A model generated the notes under the pieces. That model saw only the letters and a program-made list of their open reading frames with translations, did no database searches and was not told the DNA's origin. Positions 51,561 to 62,000 of a DNA stretch of 64,000 nucleotides are shown here, one piece after another (within the stretch, counting starts at the first letter, position 1; the number at the start of each line of letters is the position of its first letter). The stretch comes from Hamiltosporidium tvaerminnensis. Taxonomy: Eukaryota; Microsporidia; Dubosqiidae. Location: assembly GCA_022605425.2 (NCBI GenBank), contig CM061246.1, positions 682,001 through 746,000 of the forward strand. The letters run 5' to 3'. A program made the translations under genes and the position numbers.

Positions 51561-51858
51561 TTTTTATTTAATAAAATTCCTTGTTAAAATATTTTTTAAC
51601 ATTTTTATATGTTTTCTTCTACCTCTTTAACCACAACTGTCTCTTCTTCCAAATCCGACTCTTCATTTATGTTATTGGTCGGTTCCTCCTTGTGAAATAA
51701 GAGGTGTATTATTTTTTGGTTTTAAATTTTTTGCACCATCTTCCTCTCTCTTCGCTTCTTTTAAAGGGAGTGTTGGTTCCTCATGCATCTCTGCTCTCAT
51801 AATAACACCCATTGACGCTCTCTCCCAGCTCTCTTCGGCATTTAGTCCTGACTCAAGT
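51561..51858 (-). mobile_element. R4-like retrotransposon, copy 3 (5'-truncated, about 300 bp)
   Basis: Only the 3' end of the element is present, close to copy 2: ATGTTTTCTTCTACCTCTTT, ACTCTTCATTTATGTTATTG, CGCTCTCTCCCAGCTCTCTT, ending after TAGTCCTGACTCAAGT. Such 5' truncation is typical of target-primed reverse transcription. The 3' end lies 47 bases upstream of the EDC4-like start codon, in the same direction as that gene. One internal deletion removes part of the CCTCTAAAGTGG stretch. Confidence 0.93.
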
Positions 51859-53020
51859 TTACTACATCTAAATAATAAAACTATAAGAATATATTTTTTA
51901 AATTTTTTCTTTTAAAAATCTCATTCTATGTAAATAATAATCAGATTTTATTCCTACACATCTTTCATAATTAAATTCCATACTATATACATTGGATGAT
52001 AATATTTCAAAGCTTGGTAATAGAACCATATATATATTTAGTTGATATTGCTAAAATATTCAGTCAGATTTATTTGTTTTAATGAACAAAAATTTTTATT
52101 ATCGAGTTAAAATGCTAATTATAGCTAGAAGAGGGCATACAGAGTCTAGTATACGGCATTCAATATAAGTATCCATGATATACATGGGCTAATATGAATA
52201 AATTTTTACTCAAAAAAGCAAAATACTATTATATCCAATGATTGTTGACAAATATTCACAATCACAACATTCGTTCAAAATATAGAAAAAGTGTCTAAAG
52301 TAAAGAACGTATTAATTCAAATAAGAAAAGAAGTTAATTAAGCAAATAAAAACATGAGAGAAATACTTAGTATTAAATTATTTTTAAACATTCAACTTAG
52401 AACAATTTATTGATCTAACAAAAAACCGAAGAATAAAACGTTTTTTTTTATGTTCATAATCTATAAATTAATACATTGAATAAACGGTTTTTTTGATTGG
52501 AAATGAAATAATTACATTAGCTTAAACTAAAATGTTTCTTAGAAAAAAAAGAAGTAGAAGGAACAACAAAAGAGACTAACTTATAGGTTATGCCGTGTAT
52601 AAAAGATTTTCCAGGCAAAGACATAGATGTAAATTTTTAAAGTTAAAAAGAAAAAAGTAGAAATTAAAAACCAAAAGGAAAACTGTACAGAACAAATAAG
52701 AAAAAAAGTTCACAGGCTACACATAAATTAAAGGGAATATATAACTTTGAAATACGAATGCTCAACTTAAAACTAAGGAATTCAAAATTATTGATCAGAT
52801 GAAAACAAAGATGTGGGTTTGAAAAACAAGAAATTATAGAAAAAATAGATTATCAGTGTAAAAAATATATGTTAAAACGACTAAAAAATCTAAAAATAAA
52901 TAGATTATGAAAATAGAAATGTTGAATTAAAATTACAAGATTTTTTTAGAAAGTAAAAATCAAAAAGTGAAGTGCGAAAATGAATCTATATATTTCGCTT
53001 TATATATCGTAAACCGATTT
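51859..53020. other. AT-rich spacer
   Basis: No gene or repeat recognised. It is notably A-rich on the plus strand from about 52300 to 52990. Confidence 0.45.
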
Positions 53021-53250
53021 GAGAGTAGATAACCACCTTGAAAACCATCAGGTTAAAACGAGTGTGTGGAATTAATGTGAAAATCGTTATTGATATTTTT
53101 TTGGGATATAAACCACCCTGGATCTATAGGCCAATCAATCTTCCCTTATAATTCGATGTTAAAACAGATTAAAAGAAAGAAATAGAAAAATTTAATTTTG
53201 AAATTTTCGATACCGCGAGGTAAAAGAGGAATGGAATAAGTAATTAATAT
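53021..53250 (-). repeat. dispersed repeat DR2, copy
   Basis: GGGATATAAACCACCCTGGA, TCTATAGGCCAATCAATCTT and GGTAAAAGAGGAATGGAATA match 56722-56950 and, on the other strand, 20560-20715. Its first 110 bases also match the right end of DR1. Confidence 0.65.
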
Positions 53251-53568
53251 TGAAAACTCAAATTGAGTTTGTTTCCACGGATATAAAGAAATATATTACA
53301 ATAATAAATGTTTATCAATAATATTTCATATATTTTACTATTATTAATATGAAATTTTATTTCTATAACTATATAGACTTTTAAGATAATAATTTCCTTC
53401 GAAATTATAGATCATCTGAATATTCAACAGAAAAAAAAACATTTTAATTTAAAATACAAAAAATTTGACTCGAAAAATTAGAAATTTATTATTCACTATA
53501 ATTTTCATACTTTTTTACGTTGAAAATTATGATTCTTATTTATTTAATATGTATCCTATCTTTATTAA

Positions 53569-54246
53569 AAAACTGGCAAATTTTATATTTTTCTCATAAC
53601 ATCAACGTTTCTAACTTTAACATAGATACCAAACATTGCTCTGTATTCCTTTAAATAACTACATCCCAAAACCTTTTATATAAATGAAGTAGTGAATCTT
53701 GTTAATCGACTAAGCAATTACATTGATTTCGTAAGTGTTCGTTGTCGGAAGGAAATTCGGCTAGAACCACCTTTTACTCAGAAAAACGAGCAGCATAGCT
53801 TCTTACTTTACTATTTTCGAATCGAATAGACTTCCAGCTAAGATTACGTCACAACGAATTAGATTAGGTTCATCTAGACTTGGCATAGGCATACCAACAG
53901 ATATTCTTGTTACTTAATATTTTAACTTTTCAATGGCGGTTTTTAGTATCTCAAAGGCGTTAAGTCTTTGAAAACGAGCGTACAAAGCTATGTTTACATG
54001 CTTTTCATGGTAATTACTTACATATTTAGCCTGCAGGCTGCTATCTAGCTACACAAAAAACTACAAACTATATTCGTATAAAAGGTTTCATTGCTTCATA
54101 GATTTCTTTCTTATAGAAATTCACACAAAATACCAAAAATATAATGTGGTTATTCCCATAAATAATCCAAACACTTGTTTCCTACTGCAATTTCAACTAT
54201 TCTTTGCCATTCCCATACTTTTCAATGTGGTTATTCTTCCTTCCAC
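53569..54246 (+). repeat. dispersed repeat DR1, copy C (most diverged)
   Basis: Collinear with copies A, B and E but strongly mutated. Recognisable: AACTGGCAAATTTTATATTT, TAATCGACTAAGCAATTACA, GCTACACAAAAAACTACAAA, CAATGTGGTTATTCTTCC and the right end TTCCAC at 54246. Confidence 0.7.
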
Positions 54247-54465
54247 GTATTTAATTTTCAGTATTTATTTTGCCAAAAAAAAATTAATTTTCAAACATAA
54301 TTATTAAACTGATGAGTAACCCGAAGATTTTTCCGAACTCCATATACACATAGAATTATACTCGTAATTATATGGTTTTCATATCAATAATGGTTTAAAT
54401 ATTTATTTTTCATATCTTACAGTAAATATAATATTTAAACAAAAATTTAAAAATGATTTGGATTC

Positions 54466-54470
54466 ACCCC
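54466..54470 (+). promoter_or_regulatory. CCC start signal of NIC96/NUP93
   Basis: GATTCACCCCTAACGAAATG; CCCC ends seven bases before the ATG at 54478. Confidence 0.55.
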
Positions 54471-54477
54471 TAACGAA

Positions 54478-56337
54478 ATGTCAGATGATTCAAATTATAT
54501 TCCTCCTTTTGTTTTACCATTACCAACCATTTACAATTATAGTCAATTTATATCAAATTTGGTAGTATTACGCAATAAATATGATCCTAAAGTTACCAGT
54601 TCCAAATATTTTGATGAATTAACAGTAGAGGATACCAAAATATCAAAATTATCATTATTTGTTCCGAAAAAAATTTATGATGATATATCAATAACTAAGG
54701 TTAGTTCTGGATTTTTACAAGCTCGTTTAACGAATAAAATGATTTCAATAAACAAAGAGACAGTTTCTTTTGTCAGAAAATCTTTATTAAAAAAAATTTG
54801 TGATTTAAAATCTAAAAAATATGAATTAAAATCCTTTTATAAGAAAATAAGCAGTGAGGATTTGAATAATTTAGAAACATTTTTTGATATAGAACCACCC
54901 AAAGAAATATTTAGTTCTTCTTCTTTATACCAAATATATTCTTTTTTAAAAGAAAGAACAGAAATAAATGAGGGATTTGAGGCAGAAATATCTTGCTTAG
55001 AATACCAGTATTTATCTTTTCTTAATCGTTTTTTAAAAGAAAATTCTCATAAAATTTCTGATAAATGCATAACTTTAGAAGATAAAGTACGAATATTTTG
55101 TTTATTGCGATTTGATAAAAATCAAAAAAATTTGGAAGTTTACCATAAAAGATATTTATATGCAGAAATATTTGTTTATTTTAGAATGGGAAAAATTATG
55201 GAAATCAAAAATCTTTTTCGAGAAAATTTAGAATTCTTTTCACATATTTCGAATGAATTTGACAAAATGTTTGTTGAGTGGTACGAATTTCCTCAAAAAC
55301 GAAAAAATATTCGTGCCAAATCCATGATTATGCATGATAAGTTGAAAACAGAAAATTGTGATGCATTTAGATTGTTTTTTTACAGGCTGATGGCACAACT
55401 AGATATTTTAAAATGCGATTCTATTGTTTTAAATACATTCGAAGACTTTTTATGGTTTGAATTGATTAATTTTGAATTTATAAATTCTCGTAAAAAAATA
55501 ATTTCTTTATTTGCATCTCTACCTGTCGTTCCAACCTTTTTTGTAACCACGATGATGAAATATTATGAGAAAAGTCTTGATATGATTCTTTTATCTGAAT
55601 TTAATCTTTGTGATTGCTATTATATTTCAAAAGAGTTAGGAAAATTTGTTACTTATAAAACTTTTGTTGAACTCGTATTTTTTATTTGTATAAAATTTAA
55701 AGATGTAAAAAGAACAGTAAAAATATTAAAAAAATTGAAAGAAGTTTTGGATCAAAATACTTATATCGATGTTATAAGTGAAAATATTATAAAAAATGAT
55801 TTATTTGAAATTTTGATTGGAGAAAATAATGAAATGGTATTTGAAGATGAAATTTATAAACGAATTACAGAAAAAATTAAAGATAGAAATGAAACTTCTT
55901 TACTTTTAAAAATATATTATTTATTTGAAGACGATACATTGATTTTAAACACTTTAAAAAATATTTTACAAGACAGTATTCTTAACGAAGCAAGTGATCA
56001 GATTCCATTTGCTGACATAATTCGATATTATGAAAAGATTGGTGTAACTAGTGAGTGGAGAAATGTAAAAATTTTAAAAGATTTTTTAAATTTTAAATTG
56101 AATCAAACTGACGAAACATTCAATCAGTTGGTTTTTTTTAGAGATGAAGAAATTGAAAAAAGTTTTATCATTGAAGCCAAATATGTATTTGAAAAGATTG
56201 TTATGCTTGTTTCTTCGTATATACAAAGACATCATAGAAATGATTTGGCGAGAAAAGTTTTTATCATTTCTGGTGAGTTGGGTCTTTCTGAAGATTGTCT
56301 TGAATATGTAAGATCTAAACTTGTTTTAATGATATAA
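54478..56337 (+). CDS. NIC96: NIC96/NUP93-type nucleoporin
   Basis: 619 residues, all alpha-helical, without signal or membrane segment. Family-like features: YLYAEIFVYFRMGKIMEIKN, equivalent to 'vW..iyycLRcGdl..A'; a central FEDFLWFELINFEF, equivalent to 'EDylWlqL.'; and C-terminal QIPFADIIRYYEKIG plus a final helical pair. NIC96/NUP93 is an inner-ring scaffold of the nuclear pore that anchors the NUP62 channel complex (family knowledge). It is shorter than the 820-840 residues of yeast and human, lacking most of the N-terminal coiled-coil linker, which fits microsporidian reduction. The CCC motif fixes the start. An unrelated helical scaffold such as a PCI protein is the main alternative. 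Confidence 0.62.
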   Translation: MSDDSNYIPPFVLPLPTIYNYSQFISNLVVLRNKYDPKVTSSKYFDELTVEDTKISKLSLFVPKKIYDDISITKVSSGFLQARLTNKMISINKETVSFVRKSLLKKICDLKSKKYELKSFYKKISSEDLNNLETFFDIEPPKEIFSSSSLYQIYSFLKERTEINEGFEAEISCLEYQYLSFLNRFLKENSHKISDKCITLEDKVRIFCLLRFDKNQKNLEVYHKRYLYAEIFVYFRMGKIMEIKNLFRENLEFFSHISNEFDKMFVEWYEFPQKRKNIRAKSMIMHDKLKTENCDAFRLFFYRLMAQLDILKCDSIVLNTFEDFLWFELINFEFINSRKKIISLFASLPVVPTFFVTTMMKYYEKSLDMILLSEFNLCDCYYISKELGKFVTYKTFVELVFFICIKFKDVKRTVKILKKLKEVLDQNTYIDVISENIIKNDLFEILIGENNEMVFEDEIYKRITEKIKDRNETSLLLKIYYLFEDDTLILNTLKNILQDSILNEASDQIPFADIIRYYEKIGVTSEWRNVKILKDFLNFKLNQTDETFNQLVFFRDEEIEKSFIIEAKYVFEKIVMLVSSYIQRHHRNDLARKVFIISGELGLSEDCLEYVRSKLVLMI

Positions 56338-56721
56338 ATGAGTGGTTTTTTTAAATATTATTATGAAGTATTTCTTAAATAATTCTAGTTTTATTAAAGT
56401 AATGATTTATATTTCTTCTTAACCGTTTTTTTTTGAAAATTATTATTCGAATTAAAAAAATAGATTTTTACAGAATAAATTTTAAGTTATTTTAACTTTT
56501 GGATAAAATTATATTTTGTACAAAAAAAATAATCTTTTACCATTTAAACTTTCAATCATAGGGTGTATAAACAGAAAAATTTTGGAAAAACATGTTTTTT
56601 TTGAGCCAAATGATTATTTCATATTTAGGCAAAGTCTTTCTCAGGACAGCCTTGAAACTGTAGAAGTGTTATCATAAATAAGTTCGAAAGATTTTTTTTA
56701 TTTTTCTTTTTCGAAATTTAG
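56338..56721. other. AT-rich spacer
   Basis: Downstream region of the NIC96/NUP93-like gene; nothing recognised. Confidence 0.5.
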
Positions 56722-56950
56722 GTGGAAGGAGGATAACTACATTAAAAATTATCTGCTTGACGAGGAAAGTGTACAATTTGTGTAAAAATTATTGCGGCTG
56801 TGTGATGAGATATAAACCGGACTAGATCTATATGCCAATCCTCTATAATCTCGAGCTACAATGGATTAAAAGCAACAAATCGAAAACTTTCATTTTTTCA
56901 TTCTCTACACCGAAAGTTAAAAGATTAAATAATAAGTTATCAAGTAAGTT
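56722..56950 (-). repeat. dispersed repeat DR2 copy sharing its first 110 bases with DR1
   Basis: GTGGAAGGAGGATAACTACA equals the reverse complement of the DR1 right end. After GATATAAACCGGACTAGATC it switches to DR2-specific sequence (CCAATCCTCTATAATCTCGA). Confidence 0.7.
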
Positions 56951-57592
56951 TTCGTGATTTTATATGTTCACTTTGATTCTTTCATTTTTCCAAGGTTCGA
57001 ACTTTTTTTCATTTAAAACTTTAGTATTATACGTTCAAAAATTAAGTGTTACATGCCCTCGCAGGTTCTTTACTATTTGAATTGGTCCAATTTTTTTCTT
57101 AGTCTTTTTTTTTAACTTTATCTTTGTATCATGAGAAATCTATTTATGCATTTTAGTTCACCAACAAGGTTTTATATTTAAGATATTGAGTTTCTTGATC
57201 ATTAGATAAATTAATTCCTTAAAAGTGTTACGAAAATTAGATTCTCTTCCTCCTCACAAGAAAAAAACAGTAAAGTTTTTTACTATTATAATTCACCGTT
57301 TGCAATCATTTACTTAATACCATAAAATTATAATTTTATTTGAGGTTTTTAACGAAACGAATTTTCAAAATTATAAAACGTGAGCTTCGATTTAATCAAA
57401 TTTATTACGGTGATAATAATTATTACTATAAGAAAGACTATTTGGTTTTGGTTTTCATTGCTTACAACCGTGTATCTTTATACTTTGAAAAATGTTTTTT
57501 GCCTTTTAAATTTTGATTAAGAAAATGTTTGTAATTATTTTTTTAGATATATAAATGAAAAGTAATTTAATAAGCCTCCGATAAGATACCTT
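56951..57592. other. AT-rich spacer
   Basis: No gene or RNA recognised. Confidence 0.45.
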
Positions 57593-58316
57593 CATTTAAA
57601 AGTATCACATCTTTTTAAAATAGTGGCAAGTGTTATATTTGTTTTTATGACATTAACGCAGTTCTAGGTTTAACATAACTGACTGCTACCCCAATACTCC
57701 ATCGGTAACCCCTGCGATACCTACGTCCCAATGCCTTTCATCTACCAGGTGTGTAGAACCTAATTAATAGGCGAGGCAGTTGCCGGAGCTCGTTAATGTC
57801 TGTTGCATGGAGTGTGATGAAGGCCGAAGCCCCCCCTGGGCTCTCCCAAGACTATGCAGCATTCCCACTCACTCTACACTTTCCGAACCCAATAAACTTC
57901 TAGCTAAGATATATTTCGGAGATTTACATGGGGTCCACCTAGACAGTGCAATGTCATACCAACAGGTATAACCTGCTACTTAGCTCTCCTGTATTTAAAT
58001 GGTTTTTTGTTTTGTATCTCCCAGGCGCTAAGTCTTCTAACCCGAGTGAGCAAGGCTAGGTTTCCATACTTTTACATGGCAATTACCTACATGTTCAGCT
58101 GCGGTCTGCAATCTAGTTACATAAAAAACTACAAATAAATTTGTAAAAAAAGTTTCTCCATTTCTTAGACCTCTTCTCCTCATAACAACTCCCATGGAAC
58201 AACCGAAGATGTAGTGTGGTTGTATTCCCACCAAAAATCCAAACAATGATCTTCACACCTGTTTCACACACTCATTGCCAAGCAGAAAGTTTTTTATGTG
58301 GTTATCCTCCTTCCAC
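57593..58316 (+). repeat. dispersed repeat DR1, copy E (full length)
   Basis: Nearly the same as copy A over 720 bases; it retains AAAAGTATCACATCTTTTTA at the left and CCTCCTTCCAC at the right. A minus-strand frame of 69 codons (58037-58246) is an accident: copy A has stops in it. Confidence 0.9.
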
Positions 58317-59840
58317 AACCGATTAGATATATTAGTCATTTTGGTTAAATCTGGGTTGCAATGTTTTGCGGCAGTTGATTTTTTTTCTACTTCGTTTGTT
58401 GATATTTTTTTATATCTTTTATTTGGAATTTTTTCATTTATATGTTTGATTTGTGTTTCGTCTTTTGGTCATTTTTGCAAATAAAAACGAACTAATTAAT
58501 ATGATTGTAACCTAAAACAGCCTTTATCATTAGTGAAAATATTGTCATGGTCTGTGCATTTCTGTTCTATTAATTACTTCCCTTGTTTATTCCTTCATAA
58601 ATATTATTGGGATTTAGTTTTGCCTCAAATGATACCTGAACATCAAAATATATGGTTTTGGCTAATATTTTGAACAATTTAAAGAGAACATTTTCTTTTA
58701 TTATGGCTGCCGCATGGCTTGTATTATTCTTTTTGTTGTTATAAATCATGAAAATCTATACTGAGTATCTTTTATGAATTATTATATCAAACCAAAGATA
58801 ATGCTTTAATTCACATTTGCGTCTGAATAAAAAAAATTTTTAAAAAATTACTCTTTCATAATTTCAAGCATATTTTGCATTATATTTCCGAGATCCACGC
58901 TTTTGTAGTATTATGTAATACTTTTTAACAATCTATTTGAGAAAGCCGTAAAAGCTAATATATAAAGTCTTAAATAGCATCTCTAACTATTTTTTCCTAA
59001 TAATAAATAAAAATCCACAAACAATGATAATTTGTATCAGATATTAACTAGCCGAGTAGTTTGATAATTTCTTAGGCCGGTTTAATAACAAAATATGAAT
59101 ACTTTTCGGCGAAGAACTCTTAATAAAAGCCTATCTGCAAAATATAATAGCGAAATTGGAGAGTTTCTTCTTCTTTCAACCGTATATAATGCTGCAAAAA
59201 TTCAAGCTTTCGGGTTGTACGGAGCGAATGCACATCCCAGGACAAACCGCCTCTCGCTAACTCTAACAAAGATGTTTTGACAAAATTTTGGAGAAATGAA
59301 AACCAAATTAAGTCGAAAACCATTGCATTTAGATTAAAAGATATCAATAGAGCTGATCATTCTGGATGAAAAATATTTAGAGAATTTTAAACACCTGTTT
59401 TACAGCCCAGAGACTCCGTTCGATATTAACTATGACTTATTCATTTAATAGCAAATTAAATATTGCTACAGAATCGATCTATGGCTAAACCGAACATTCT
59501 CGCTATAATATCAAGTAATATGGAATTTTTAGTTCATTTAAAATGATCTAGTAATGAAAATTAGTCGTCTACACGGTACAGGATTTGCAGCGAAGAATAT
59601 TATCAAATAAAAAAAGTTTTCTGCGGAAATGATATTTTTGGAATGCATATCGATTTAGATGCATAGTTTATTCAAATAATTGATGGAGCCTTGCACAGCA
59701 TCAGATATACTCTTTTTTTTATAAAAAAATTTTAGAATTTGCATCAAATATAAACCTTGGCTGCAAATTCATCCTTAAGCAAGTCACCCTATCGTGTCAT
59801 AAATCCGATCATACACAGTGATTTTTAAGAAAAAATTCGA
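58317..59840. other. spacer with GC-richer patches
   Basis: 59060-59340 is less AT-rich and coding-like (CGCCTCTCGCTAACTCTAAC) but frames are broken. Possibly the upstream part of the RT-like relic that follows. Confidence 0.35.
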
Positions 59841-60190
59841 GAATTTTTACACGACCTGTTGTTTACCGAAATAAATCCTAGCAAACTTATTATTCCATCA
59901 TGAATACTGCATTGAGATTTGCTGTATCAATAAAGGATGGATATAATATGTTAAACCATGAAATATGGTATCAAAACTTATAGATCTGATTAGAAAGTTG
60001 TTGATAGTATTCTAATGTGACAAGCATAATTTAGAATGCAAAGGTATAGTTACAAGATAGCTAATTTTACTTTTTTTTTCTGGCCTGTATACTTAAAAAT
60101 AGTCATTCAACCATCTTTTGTAGTAACATCGAGGGACTTCTTCCCAGGTGGTTTTTTGTAAAAGTAAAAATTATTTTGAAAATGTTGATT
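59841..60190 (+). mobile_element. possible ancient reverse-transcriptase relic
   Basis: Near 59930-59975 one frame reads KDGYNMLNHEIWYQNL, like RT motif A ('kAyDsv.HeiL...L'). About 62 codons later, near 60128, is RGTSSQ, or IEGLLPRW in another frame, like motif B ('RGlpQGd'). The spacing fits a LINE-type RT. Frames are broken and nothing else aligns, so this is tentative. Confidence 0.25.
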
Positions 60191-62000
60191 TTGAAAAAAT
60201 TATACGAATGCAACTAAAACCTTTATTAAACCAAAATTAGAAAAAATTTATTCTTTCTTTGGCCAAATTTATTTTTAAAATTCATAGTATATTGTTATAA
60301 AGTCCAAAGAAAGTCTAAAAATTTAATTTTCATTTGATTATGTTTTTTAGCAACATATTTTCTAAGACAAATATATCGAATATCTAATATTACACCGTTC
60401 TTATTTGATTTTTCTTGTCCAAATGATGGCTAATTTGTTTTAAATATCGAAATTGGTAGCTATTTAGGCAAAATTGATGTAAAAACAAATCAACAAATTA
60501 TATGCAAAGCATTGGCTTTTTTTCTGTTCATATGAGTCTAATTTGTGCAGAAATTTAAATTTCAGATATAAATAGGCGAGTTAGGCTTGTAAAAATTTAT
60601 TTTTATAAAATTCTAATTTAAAAAGTTATTATTTATAAACATGGCTTTAATTCATAGCCTAGAACAATTTAACATTTGAAACTGTTTGAATTTATATGTC
60701 GATGTGTCAATCCGTAAAATAAATTTTAAAAAGATTGAATAGAACAAATATAATATTTATATATCCTTAAACAGACGAAATTCCAGGGTTTATTTCTATA
60801 GCTGCAATATATTGAAATTTCAGGAATATCAGAGTATTTTTTTTGTTTTTCCTATATTGTGAATTTATCAAGCATCAATCTAGCTTTTTTAATATGGTTT
60901 AAAGTCTAAAGCGCAGTATAAACTTCAATTTAAAAAAATCAAATTGAAATAATTAACATTTAATAAAATTAGTAGAATATATAATGCAACATTAATCTTC
61001 CAAAATTTTTAGGTAATTTAAGTTTACTTTTTGTATCTTATAATACATTTAGGATTTAAGCATGGCACAATGTAGGTTGTTATTATGAGTTTATATTTGT
61101 TATCTTTAGTTTTTTGAAAGGAACGCTACACAGATGAAATGTTTAATCTAATATTATATAACTAGAAATCTGATTTCAGATCTCTATCTAATTTTAGCAG
61201 AGCCAGTTTTTAAATTGAAAAGTTCTATTTTATTTTAAAAATCAATCCGACATTTGATTAAAAGAATTTCATGTCGGTAATTATGAAGTTTGTTATCATC
61301 TTTAACTTCTTGTTTTTTGATTAAAGATTGATAAATATTTTGTTTATATTATTGAATAATTAGAATTTATTAAGATAGAAAATAAAGTTTTGTAAAGATT
61401 TATTATATGTTAAAAATAAATATGAAGAAAATCTTCAACTTTATATTTTGATGTTTTATTTTAATGATATATTCAAAATTAGATGAAATGTGATGTATTT
61501 ATAGTAAAGATTAAATTAAAATAGAATAAAGAAGGAATATGTAATTTTTTTAAATTAAGAGTTTTTATGGTAAATATTAAATTGAAATAGAATAAAGAAT
61601 GAGTAAAAATATTTTTTTAAATTAAAACTTTTGCCAATTATTAAATTAAAACGAAAATATTTTTAAAAAGTGTCAGAGTACAAATCTGATTTAATATGAG
61701 TAAAATTAAAAAAAATCAAATTAAATTATAAAATTTTGATAGTAAAAGCTTGAAGATTTTTTTTTATTAAAACCAAGTAACTATTTTCCAAGTTTTTCAA
61801 ATACTTTATAATGAGATGAATATAAATGAGCTTCGAATCAATTAAATATAATGAACTGTTTTTTTAATTATAATAAAATATATTAAAGATAATTAATAAA
61901 AAAATAAATCTTTCAAGAATTCTAGTTTATTTATTTAATTTATTCAATTAACCATTTTTGTTTTTTAAAACTTTAAATACGTATTTTTTCGGATAAAAAT
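60191..62000. other. AT-rich spacer
   Basis: No gene recognised. At about 61500-61640 a block of TTAAATTAAAATAGAATAAAG type occurs two to three times, a weak tandem repeat. Confidence 0.45.

Noticed and set aside
54478-56337. Assignment as the proteasome lid subunit RPN3 or another PCI protein
   Set aside because: No winged-helix PCI end is visible, whereas the 'FRMGK' and 'EDFLWFEL' segments fit NIC96/NUP93 better.
58037-58246. 69-codon minus-strand frame in DR1 copy E with protein-like composition
   Set aside because: The same stretch in copy A has frame changes and stops; high similarity between copies explains the likeness, not coding constraint.
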